Below the pieces are notes generated by a model. It did no database searches. It was not told where the DNA came from and worked only from the letters and a program-made list of their open reading frames with translations. 12,625 nucleotides of DNA from Betaproteobacteria bacterium SG8_40. Its GTDB lineage: Bacteria; Pseudomonadota; Gammaproteobacteria; Burkholderiales; Eutrophovitaceae. The position numbers were made by a program, and so were the translations under genes. The stretch covers positions 1-12,625 of the forward strand of contig LJTS01000066.1 in NCBI GenBank assembly GCA_001304425.1. Direction: 5' to 3'. Positions 6,451-12,625 of this stretch are shown one piece after another; the first letter of the stretch is position 1, and each line of letters begins with the position of its first letter.

Positions 6451-7256
6451 GGTTTGTCCTGCAATTTGTTTTTCTCGATCAGGGCGTACGCGGAGTGGTT
6501 GTGGATTGACTCGAAGTTCTCCGACTCGACCACATAGGCATCGATGCGCTTGTCCGCATTGAGAACAGTCGCGACATCGCGAACGATATCCTCGACAAAT
6601 TTTGGATTGTCGTAAGCGCGCTCCGTGACATACTTTTCATCCGGTCGCTTGAGCAGGCCGTACAGTTCACACGAGGCCTGCTCCTCGGCAACTCGCACCA
6701 GTTCCTCGATCCAGACATGCGTATTGGTGCGGGCGCTGATGGTGACATGCGAACGCTGATTGTGCGCCCCGTAGTCCGAAATGCCTTTGGAGCACGGGCA
6801 CAGGCTGGTCACCGGAATCACTACCTTCATGACCAGCGAATAGCGGCCCTCATTGATCTCGCCCGTGAACGTGACCTCGTAATCCATCAGACTCCTGACA
6901 CCGGAAACAGGGGCCGCCTTGTCGATGAAGTAGGGAAACACCATTTCGATGTGGCCCGATTCGGCCTCGAGCCGCTCGACCATCTCGCGTAGCATCGACT
7001 CGAAAGACTCGACTGAAATCTCACGCTCATGGGCATTGAGAATTTCCACGAACCGCGACATGTGCGTGCCCTTGAAATTGTGCGGCAAGCCGACGTACAT
7101 GTTGAAGGTCGCGATGGTGTGCTGGACGCCGCTGTCCTTGTCAGCAACCCTCACAGGGTGCCGGATCGCCTTGATGCCAACCTTGTCGATGGCCAGCCGG
7201 CGGGTATCTGCGGAACTCTGAACGTCCGGGATCACAACTTTTTCAGGCGAGTTCAT
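6441..7256 (-). CDS. folE2: GTP cyclohydrolase FolE2 (type IB)
   Basis: This enzyme converts GTP to dihydroneopterin triphosphate, the first step of folate and related pteridine synthesis. It belongs to the COG1469 type, which tolerates metals other than zinc, unlike FolE. From the ATG at 7256 it is 271 aa, a normal length. Signature stretches are GLPHNFKGTHMSRF (56-69), SLCPCSKGIS (151-160, containing the conserved active-site cysteine), DYGAHNQRSHV (161-171) and the C-terminal FESIHNHSAYA (248-258). An in-frame TTG at 7283 would add 9 residues but coincides with the predicted transcription start, so ATG is preferred. It follows dxs by 65 nt and has its own strong promoter. No Zur-type palindrome was recognised upstream. 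Confidence 0.95.
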   Translation of the reverse strand: MNSPEKVVIPDVQSSADTRRLAIDKVGIKAIRHPVRVADKDSGVQHTIATFNMYVGLPHNFKGTHMSRFVEILNAHEREISVESFESMLREMVERLEAESGHIEMVFPYFIDKAAPVSGVRSLMDYEVTFTGEINEGRYSLVMKVVIPVTSLCPCSKGISDYGAHNQRSHVTISARTNTHVWIEELVRVAEEQASCELYGLLKRPDEKYVTERAYDNPKFVEDIVRDVATVLNADKRIDAYVVESENFESIHNHSAYALIEKNKLQDKPPR

Positions 7257-7288
7257 ACTGGGTTCAGGCTGATGGGGGAACAAGGCGA

Positions 7289-7317
7289 ATTATAGTCCCG
7301 CCCAATACCCGAGTAAA
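7289..7317 (-). promoter_or_regulatory. Consensus-like sigma-70 promoter of folE2
   Basis: Read on the minus strand, TTTACT (7317-7312, 4/6 of -35) and a perfect TATAAT (7294-7289) are 17 nt apart. Transcription would start near 7282, leaving a leader of about 25 nt before the folE2 ATG at 7256. This is the best promoter in the window. It means folE2 can be expressed independently of dxs. Confidence 0.7.
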
Positions 7318-7321
7318 CTAC

Positions 7322-9163
7322 TCAGCTAATGAATTTGCGTATGGATCGGCCAATTCCGGCCGCGTCCAGCCCGCACTCGGCGATCAGGCTCGCCGGATCC
7401 CCGTGATCGACGAAACGATCCGGAAGCCCCAGTTGCAGCACCCGTGACTGCAAGTCCATACGCCCCAGCGCCTCGAGCACGGCACTGCCGGCACCACCGC
7501 TGATCACGTTCTCCTCCACCGTGACGAGGTATTCGTGCGACTGTGAAAGCGCGCGGATCAGGTTCTCGTCAATAGGCTTCACGAAGCGCATATTCGCGAC
7601 CGTGGCATCCAGCTCTTCCGCAGCTTCCAGTGCAGCCGCCAGAGGTGCTCCGAAAGCGAGAATGGCGATCCGCCTGCCCTCCCGCATCACCTCTCCCCGC
7701 CCCACTTCCACGCCGGTCAATTCCTGCTCGATGTCGACGCCGGGGCCGGCACCGCGCGGGTATCGCACCGCTGCCGGTCCCGGCATCTCGAATGCGGTGA
7801 ACAGCATCTGCCGGCACTCATTCTCGTCCGCCGGGGTCATGACGACGACATTTGGCACGCAACGCAGGTAGGACAGATCAAAACTGCCGTGATGGGTTGG
7901 GCCGTCCGCCCCAACCAGACCGCTGCGATCAATCGCAAATGTCACATCGAGATTCTGCAGGCAGATGTCATGTATCAGTTGGTCATAGGCACGCTGCAGA
8001 AACGTCGAATAGATGGCTACCACCGGCTTCATGCCTTCGGTGGCCAGACCGGCGGCAAACGTGAGCGCATGCTGTTCGGCGATCCCGACATCGAAGTAGC
8101 GATCGGCATACTCCTGCGAGAAGCGCACCATGCCCGAGCCTTCACGCATGGCCGGCGTAATTGCCATCAGCCGCTCCTCCCGAGCCGCCATGTCGCACAG
8201 CCAGTCGCCAAAGACCTGGGTGTAGGCAGGCTTGCCCGCTGTCTTGGATACGATTCCCTCGGCGGGCGCAAACTTGCCCACACCGTGGTACAAGATCGCG
8301 TCGTCTTCGGCAGGCTGATAGCCTTTTCCCTTGCGGGTCACCACGTGCAGGAATTGCGGCCCGTCGAGCTTGCGCAGATTCGCCAGCGTTGCCACCAGCA
8401 CATCAAGGTCGTGCCCGTCGATCGGCCCGATGTAATTGAATCCGAACTCCTCGAACAATGTGCCGGGCATGACCATGCCCTTCATGTGTTCCTCTGCGCG
8501 CCTGGCCAATTCCAGTACCGGAGGGACTTTACCGAGAACCTTTTCGCTCGCCCGGCGGGCCGCCGAGTAGAACCGCCCGGAAAGCAGCCGCGCCAGGTAA
8601 TTGTTGAGAGCGCCGACATTTTCGGAAATCGACATGTCGTTGTCATTGAGAATAACCAGCAGATTCGCGTCCATGGCGCCGGCATTGTTGAGAGCTTCAA
8701 AAGCCATTCCCGCCGTCATCGCGCCATCGCCGATGATCGCAACAGCCCGCCGGTCTTCTCCGAGCGCTCGCGCCGCAACAGCCATGCCCAGCGCGGCGCT
8801 GATCGAAGTGCTCGAATGCGCGGTGCCAAAGGTGTCGAATTCGCTCTCCTCGCGGCGCGGAAAACCTGCAAGCCCGTGATACTGGCGCAGCGTGTCCATG
8901 CGCTCCCTGCGGCCCGTCAATATCTTGTGGGAATAAGTCTGATGGCCGACGTCCCAGACCAGTCTGTCGTTCGGGGTATCGAAAATATAATGCAGGCCGA
9001 TGGTCAGTTCGACAGTGCCCAGATTGGAGGAGAGATGACCACCCGTTTTCGAAACAGAGTCGATCAGGAACTCGCGCAGCTCCTCCGCGAGCTGCGGCAA
9101 TTGCTTGCGCTCGAGCTTGCGCAGGTCGGAGGGTCGGTTGATCGTTTTCAGCAATTCGTACAT
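7322..9163 (-). CDS. dxs: 1-deoxy-D-xylulose-5-phosphate synthase
   Basis: This thiamine-diphosphate transketolase-like enzyme condenses pyruvate and glyceraldehyde 3-phosphate to DXP, the committed step of the MEP isoprenoid pathway and a source of thiamine and pyridoxal. From ATG 9163 it is 613 aa. Visible features are SKTGGHLSSNLGTVELT (38-54), DVGHQTYSHKILTGR (71-85), the thiamine diphosphate motif GDGAMTAG (145-152) running to ILNDND, and, later, YFDVGIAEQHALTFAAGLA, which contains the catalytic Glu, and DRSGLVGADGPTHHG. A TTG at 9196 would add 11 residues overlapping the ispA stop. ATG 9163 is preferred because MYELLKTINxPxDLRKL matches the usual N-terminus, although no good Shine-Dalgarno precedes it. 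It begins 29 nt after the ispA stop in an xseB-ispA-dxs operon. Confidence 0.96.
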   Translation of the reverse strand: MYELLKTINRPSDLRKLERKQLPQLAEELREFLIDSVSKTGGHLSSNLGTVELTIGLHYIFDTPNDRLVWDVGHQTYSHKILTGRRERMDTLRQYHGLAGFPRREESEFDTFGTAHSSTSISAALGMAVAARALGEDRRAVAIIGDGAMTAGMAFEALNNAGAMDANLLVILNDNDMSISENVGALNNYLARLLSGRFYSAARRASEKVLGKVPPVLELARRAEEHMKGMVMPGTLFEEFGFNYIGPIDGHDLDVLVATLANLRKLDGPQFLHVVTRKGKGYQPAEDDAILYHGVGKFAPAEGIVSKTAGKPAYTQVFGDWLCDMAAREERLMAITPAMREGSGMVRFSQEYADRYFDVGIAEQHALTFAAGLATEGMKPVVAIYSTFLQRAYDQLIHDICLQNLDVTFAIDRSGLVGADGPTHHGSFDLSYLRCVPNVVVMTPADENECRQMLFTAFEMPGPAAVRYPRGAGPGVDIEQELTGVEVGRGEVMREGRRIAILAFGAPLAAALEAAEELDATVANMRFVKPIDENLIRALSQSHEYLVTVEENVISGGAGSAVLEALGRMDLQSRVLQLGLPDRFVDHGDPASLIAECGLDAAGIGRSIRKFIS

Positions 9164-9192
9164 CGCAAAGCGCCCGGCAAGCCAGCCCGGAG

Positions 9193-10021
9193 TCAAAAAT
9201 TCCGTTGAAAAATGAACCCGGCTATGTCACCGAGCCGCGCGCCGCCACCTGGCAACTGCCCGAGCACCCCGAGCGCCTCCTGATGCAGTTCAGTGGCCAG
9301 TTCACGCGTGCGCTCCAGCCCGAGAACACTGACATACGTAGGCTTGTTGTCGCTGGCGTCCTTGCCAGCGGTCTTGCCGAGCGTTGCCGTACTCGACTGG
9401 GCATCGAGCAGATCATCCACCACCTGAAAGCCCAGACCGGCAACCTTGGCGAAGCGGTCCAGCGCGTCGAGATCAACGGCGCCCGGATTCCCGCACAACG
9501 CTCCAAGCTGGACGCTCGCGCGAATCAGGGCACCGGTCTTGTGTACATGCATGAATTCGAGCTCCGGTTCGGACAACTGCATGCCAATGCCGCCCGGCAT
9601 CGCCAACCAGGCCGCTTTCGGAAAGTACCTGAAACGCGAGGCTTTGAAGAGCGTCACCGACCAGCAAAGCCGTTGCTTCGTCAAATTCGACATGCACGGT
9701 CGGCTGACCGCGTCGCAAACCGTCGTCATCCATGCACGGCATGTCGTCGTGCACCAGTGAGTATGCGTGAATCAACTCCACCGCACTGGCAACCGCATCC
9801 ACACTCTTGGCGTCAGCCGACACGAGCTCTCCGGTAGCGTAAGCCAGCAGCGGCCTTACCCGCTTGCCGCCGCCGAGGACCGCGTAGCGCATGGCCGAAT
9901 GCAGGCGCGCGGGGGCATGATCGGCCGACGGCAGAATCTGGTCGAGCACACTTTCGACCCTGCTCCGCTGCTCGAGCATCCAGTGCTGAAAACGACTACT
10001 GATCGCCGTCGTCACCGGCAA
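9193..10021 (-). pseudogene. ispA: Farnesyl diphosphate synthase with internal frameshifting deletion
   Basis: IspA adds isopentenyl units to DMAPP and GPP to make farnesyl diphosphate. The N-terminal half (frame from 10021) has GGGKRVRPLL, the first aspartate motif DDMPCMDDD and LRRGQPT, and reads on through FDEATALLVGDALQSLAFQVLSES. The C-terminal half lies in another frame, from about GMQLSEPELEFMHVHKTGALIRAS through the second aspartate motif VDDLLD to FIFQRNF at the stop (9193). Between LSE and HKTG only 73 nt are present where E. coli IspA has about 52 codons. Some 80 nt are therefore missing and the frame is shifted, near 9590-9625. The lost part includes the conserved GGQAxDL helix. 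Both flanks are otherwise intact, with no further stops. The start is uncertain: TTG 10021, GTG 10015 or ATG 9979. It overlaps the end of xseB. A recent lesion or an assembly error fits equally. Confidence 0.85.
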
Positions 10022-10235
10022 ATTTCCGCAGCGTTTCGGACTCGAGGATTTTCACCTGCTGTTGGGCATCCTGCAGCTGGCGCTGACAAAACTGCAGCAG
10101 CTCCGCACCGCGTTTGTACGCAGTGAGCGATTTTTCCAGGGGAAGCTGCCCCCCCTCCATGTTTTCTACAATGGACTCCAACTCCGAGAGCGCTTCTTCG
10201 AACGTCAGTTCTTTTTCTGCTTTGGCTTTCGGCAC
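9996..10235 (-). CDS. xseB: Exodeoxyribonuclease VII small subunit
   Basis: A 79-aa protein, typical for XseB, which forms a mostly helical coiled-coil partner of the large subunit XseA in exonuclease VII, degrading single-stranded DNA from both ends. The family core TFEEALSELESIVENMEGG (11-29) followed by LPLEKSLTAYKRGAELLQFC (31-50) is unmistakable. The C-terminal part is rich in Q and charged residues. The start codon is GTG at 10235, with no strong Shine-Dalgarno. xseA is not in the window. It is first in the xseB-ispA-dxs order common in proteobacteria, and its end overlaps the likely ispA start, indicating coupled translation. Confidence 0.93.
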   Translation of the reverse strand: MPKAKAEKELTFEEALSELESIVENMEGGQLPLEKSLTAYKRGAELLQFCQRQLQDAQQQVKILESETLRKFAGDDGDQ

Positions 10236-10289
10236 AGTAATTTCGGCCCAATGGACTCGGAAGAAGATTCAATCAACACCAAACAGCCT

Positions 10290-10318
10290 AAAATATCCTA
10301 TTGCGGGCCTCAGAGCAA
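10290..10318 (-). promoter_or_regulatory. Candidate promoter of xseB-ispA-dxs
   Basis: On the minus strand TTGCTC (10318-10313) and TATTTT (10295-10290, 4/6) are separated by 17 nt, placing transcription start near 10283 and the xseB GTG about 48 nt downstream. The -35 keeps only TTG, so this is a modest candidate in the only intergenic space available to the operon. Confidence 0.35.
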
Positions 10319-10347
10319 TGAGCGCTCCCGGGGTCCGCGAACCCGCG

Positions 10348-10377
10348 TAGACAAGCCGATCCGCGGGACAGGTTATT
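10348..10377 (+). promoter_or_regulatory. Weak candidate promoter of the sulfurtransferase gene
   Basis: TAGACA (10348-10353, 5/6 of -35) is followed after 18 nt by GTTATT (10372-10377, a poor -10). It lies 66 nt before the ATG at 10444 in the divergent region shared with xseB. The -10 match is weak. Confidence 0.2.
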
Positions 10378-10443
10378 TGCCGGACTACACCCCATGCCGC
10401 TAACATCGCGGTTTTCCCGCTCAACGCATCCAGAGAGAACCCG

Positions 10444-11286
10444 ATGGCACTGACGACGCTGATCCAGGCAGACGAACTCGCCGCAAATCTCGACAATCCA
10501 CGATTCGTTATTTTCGACTGCCGCCATGAACTAACCAATCCTGAGTTCGGCACCAAGGCCTATGCGCAGTCCCATCTACCGAACGCGCATTTCGCCTCGG
10601 TTGACAACGATCTGTCCTCAAGACCTACCGGCCGCAACGGCCGGCACCCTTTGCCAACACCCGATGCGTTTGCCAAATGGCTGGGCAGCAAAGGGGTTAC
10701 CAACGGCGTGCAGGTGGTCGGCTACGACAATGCTGCGGGTGTCTACTCTTCGCGACTGTGGTGGATGCTGAGGTGGCTCGGACACGACGCCGTGGCCGTA
10801 CTCGATGGCGGTTGGGACGCGTGGCTGGCCAGCGGCGGACCGACCACGCAGGAAGTGCCCGCCGCAGTGCCGGCGACTTTCTCTCCCCGGTTGCGCGATG
10901 TCAATGTCGATGCGGCGAGCATCGTCGCAGACCTGCCCTCCGGAACGCTGAAAATCATCGATGCCCGCAGCAATGATCGCTTTCATGGCCAGAACGAGAC
11001 AATTGATCCCGTCGGTGGTCACATCCCCGGTGCGGTGAACAGGTTCTTCAAGACAAACGTGGACGAGCACGGGCGCTTTCGCCCTGCCGGTGATCTAAAG
11101 CGCGAGTTCCGGACCCTCATCGGCGATACACCGGTCAAGAATGTCGTCCATCAATGTGGTTCCGGCGTATCCGCTTGCCATAATCTGTTGGCCATGGAAC
11201 TGGCTGGAATGGGGGGCTCGCGGCTGTATCCCGGCTCGTGGAGTGAATGGGTGGCAGATCCCGCCCGGCCGGTTGCAACAGATTGA
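10444..11286 (+). CDS. sseA: 3-mercaptopyruvate sulfurtransferase (tandem rhodanese)
   Basis: A 280-aa protein of two rhodanese domains: an inactive N-terminal one (about 1-130, with VIFDCRHEL and VLDGGWDAW) and a catalytic C-terminal one (about 150-280). The active-site loop is CGSGVSA (238-244) with Cys238. 3-Mercaptopyruvate sulfurtransferases carry CG(S/T)GVTA, whereas thiosulfate sulfurtransferases carry CRKGVTA, so MST is favoured. DARSNDRFHG (173-182) is the usual partner segment. It moves sulfane sulfur from mercaptopyruvate to thiols or cyanide in the cytosol. The ATG follows AGAGAG (10431-10436) by 7 nt. The DUF2784 gene follows after 12 nt and is probably co-transcribed. The position two genes from a sulfide dehydrogenase fits sulfur metabolism but does not prove a link. 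Assignment of exact substrate is by motif only. Confidence 0.88.
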   Translation: MALTTLIQADELAANLDNPRFVIFDCRHELTNPEFGTKAYAQSHLPNAHFASVDNDLSSRPTGRNGRHPLPTPDAFAKWLGSKGVTNGVQVVGYDNAAGVYSSRLWWMLRWLGHDAVAVLDGGWDAWLASGGPTTQEVPAAVPATFSPRLRDVNVDAASIVADLPSGTLKIIDARSNDRFHGQNETIDPVGGHIPGAVNRFFKTNVDEHGRFRPAGDLKREFRTLIGDTPVKNVVHQCGSGVSACHNLLAMELAGMGGSRLYPGSWSEWVADPARPVATD

Positions 11287-11298
11287 TCGATTGATGCA

Positions 11299-11670
11299 AT
11301 GCATGGACTGGCCGACGCGATACTGCTGATCCATGCACTGATCGTTTTTTTTGTCGTCGCAGGTGCGGTCTACATCTGGGTCGGCGCAAGGCGCCATTGG
11401 CCGGGCGTGCGCGCCCCGCTATTTCGCTATACACACCTCGGCATAATGCTGTTCGTCGCGGCACAGGCACTCGTCGGCAGGCTGTGCCCCCTGACGGTCT
11501 GGGAAGACAGATTAAGAGGGGAGCATCCCCGCGACGGCTTTGTCGCTTACTGGGTGGGGCAACTGATCTATTACGATCTGCCACCGTGGGTGTTCACTGC
11601 CGCTTACGTTGTTTTCGCAATCGCTCTAATCATCACCCTGGTACTGCTGCCACCGCAACGGAGCCGATAG
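11299..11670 (+). CDS. DUF2784 membrane protein
   Basis: A 123-aa hydrophobic protein with probable transmembrane segments at about residues 6-27 (ILLIHALIVFFVVAGAVY), 45-61 and 96-118, plus a possible short one near 84-94. The conserved family signature CPLTVWEDRLR sits after the second helix, matching the CPLTxxExxLR motif of DUF2784. The biochemical role of the family is unknown. The ATG is 12 nt after the sulfurtransferase stop, so the two are likely one transcript. No Shine-Dalgarno stands out. No clear terminator is seen in the 71 nt before the convergent fccB end. Confidence 0.85.
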   Translation: MHGLADAILLIHALIVFFVVAGAVYIWVGARRHWPGVRAPLFRYTHLGIMLFVAAQALVGRLCPLTVWEDRLRGEHPRDGFVAYWVGQLIYYDLPPWVFTAAYVVFAIALIITLVLLPPQRSR

Positions 11671-11741
11671 CTGCGCAAGACACTGCTGCCCACATGGCAA
11701 CTGACGCCTTGCAAGTTACCGCGATCCGCGCATCCGCAACA

Positions 11742-12625
11742 TCACCCGAGCACGTCGTTCCAGATGTTTGTGCCCCAGGCCTCCGCGATCGCTCCTTCCG
11801 CCTCGTTGGCGGCCTCGGACAGCCCGCCAGCCCCCTCGATCGGTACCATGGTACGCAGCTCGCGGTCATACCCGTGCACGGAAGCCACGTGAATGACATC
11901 CCTGTCACTGACAAAGCTGTAACAGGTATTGGTAATCAAAGGCGATTGTTCGGGCTGGTTTCCGTGCAACAACTCGATAATTGCAGCCGCGCATACCTTG
12001 CCGTGCTGGTTTGCCATGTGCCCCGACTTGGGCATGCGCGGAGCGGCCATGACGGCGTCACCAAGCACGTGAACGTTTGGCACCGCGACCGACTCATAGG
12101 TGAGGAAATCCACCTCGCACCACTTGCCGTTGGCGGTAATCAATCCGGCATCCCGGGCTATCCTGCCCGCACGTTGCGGTGGCACGACATTAAGTACGTC
12201 AGCCTTTACGTCGTCGAAATCGAGCATCGCCGTGCGCGTTGCAACGTCAACGTCGACCAGCCCGTTGTTTGCACGGTATTCGATGATGCCCGGGTATCGC
12301 TGCTCCCATGCCGTGAGAAACAACGCCTTCTTCGACTGGATATCTTCATTTGCGTCGAGCACCAGCACCTTGGAGCGAGGCTTGTGATTACGAAAATAAT
12401 GCGCGATCTGGCAGGCGCGTTCGTAGGGGCCCGGTGGACAACGATACGGTGAACGCGGAACAGTGATCGCACATACTCCACCGTCAGCCATGTCTTCAAG
12501 TTGCCTGCGCAGCAATGCCTTCTGCGGGCCCGCTTTCCATGCGTGCGGAATAATGTCCCGGCTGGAAGGATCCCGCAGCCCTGGAATGTCGTCGTAAACA
12601 AGCTCTACACCGGGCGACACCACCA
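11742..12625 (-). CDS. fccB: Flavocytochrome c sulfide dehydrogenase flavoprotein, C-terminal part
   Basis: The frame enters from the right edge, so the N-terminus (FAD dinucleotide-binding start and export signal, roughly a third of the usual 420-430 aa) is outside the window. Visible family stretches are VSPGVEL, IPHAWKAGPQKALLRRQLE, YRCPPGPYERA, KPRSKVLVLDA, NVVPPQRAGRIA, HVLGDAVMAAPRMPKSG (FAD contact) and ITNTCYSF. The cysteines in RCPPGPYER and NTCYS correspond to the redox-active disulfide pair of FCSD. The enzyme oxidises sulfide in the periplasm and passes electrons to the cytochrome subunit FccA, which should lie near it off the right edge. SoxF-type homologues share these motifs and are the main alternative. 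The open frame begins with GTG codons at the edge, but homologues continue upstream, so no start is assigned. Confidence 0.9.
   Translation of the reverse strand, partial: VVSPGVELVYDDIPGLRDPSSRDIIPHAWKAGPQKALLRRQLEDMADGGVCAITVPRSPYRCPPGPYERACQIAHYFRNHKPRSKVLVLDANEDIQSKKALFLTAWEQRYPGIIEYRANNGLVDVDVATRTAMLDFDDVKADVLNVVPPQRAGRIARDAGLITANGKWCEVDFLTYESVAVPNVHVLGDAVMAAPRMPKSGHMANQHGKVCAAAIIELLHGNQPEQSPLITNTCYSFVSDRDVIHVASVHGYDRELRTMVPIEGAGGLSEAANEAEGAIAEAWGTNIWNDVLG

Noticed and set aside
7889..9208. A 439-codon open frame on the plus strand
   Set aside because: It is entirely antisense to dxs, which has all family motifs.
11671..11741. Terminator between the convergent DUF2784 and fccB genes
   Set aside because: GCGGAT-type repeats are present but no stem with a T tract on either strand.
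11397..12452. A 351-codon open frame on the plus strand
   Set aside because: It overlaps the DUF2784 gene in another frame and is antisense to fccB; no ribosome binding site or domain supports it.
1..12625. CRISPR array, insertion sequence, tRNA, integrase or phage genes
   Set aside because: No spaced direct repeats, transposase-like frames, terminal inverted repeats or tRNA-like cloverleaf were seen; gene content is chromosomal housekeeping throughout.

Overview
The window reads as chromosomal housekeeping DNA from a moderately GC-rich proteobacterium, most likely a betaproteobacterium or a close relative. Three observations point that way. The order rpsT / argD-argF / argG and the cluster xseB-ispA-dxs-folE2 are familiar from betaproteobacteria. 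The Ntn-hydrolase at 4521-5093 resembles BPH, the proteasome homologue described from that class. The flavocytochrome c sulfide dehydrogenase flavoprotein at the right edge suggests a sulfide-oxidising lifestyle. The lineage is an inference; no 16S or other strong marker lies in the window.

Left part (1-4394, + strand): the last codons of rpsT and its terminator, then a 190-nt stretch with a candidate promoter and a very strong second terminator hairpin just ahead of argD. Next come argD and argF (3 nt apart), a 230-nt gap, a secreted MORN-repeat protein with its own strong Shine-Dalgarno, and argG. ArgD, ArgF and ArgG supply the acetylornithine-to-ornithine precursor step, ornithine to citrulline, and citrulline to argininosuccinate.

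Middle (4395-6357, + strand): a 190-aa proteasome-fold protein preceded by a 15-codon upstream ORF whose stop overlaps its ATG, then yajQ (predicted c-di-GMP-binding) and, 21 nt later, an exported retropepsin-like aspartic protease.

Middle-right (6441-10235, - strand): xseB-ispA-dxs read leftwards as an operon, followed by folE2, which has its own consensus sigma-70-type promoter. They serve DNA repair (ExoVII), isoprenoid synthesis (MEP pathway entry and farnesyl diphosphate) and folate/GTP metabolism. As presented, ispA is broken: about 80 nt are missing internally and the reading frame shifts. This is either a real lesion or an assembly error.

Right part (10444-12625): a 3-mercaptopyruvate sulfurtransferase and a DUF2784 membrane protein on +, convergent with the C-terminal two thirds of the sulfide dehydrogenase flavoprotein FccB on -, which runs off the window.

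Points most worth a second look: the terminator/leader arrangement before argD, the BPH-like gene with its overlapping upstream ORF, and the ispA lesion.
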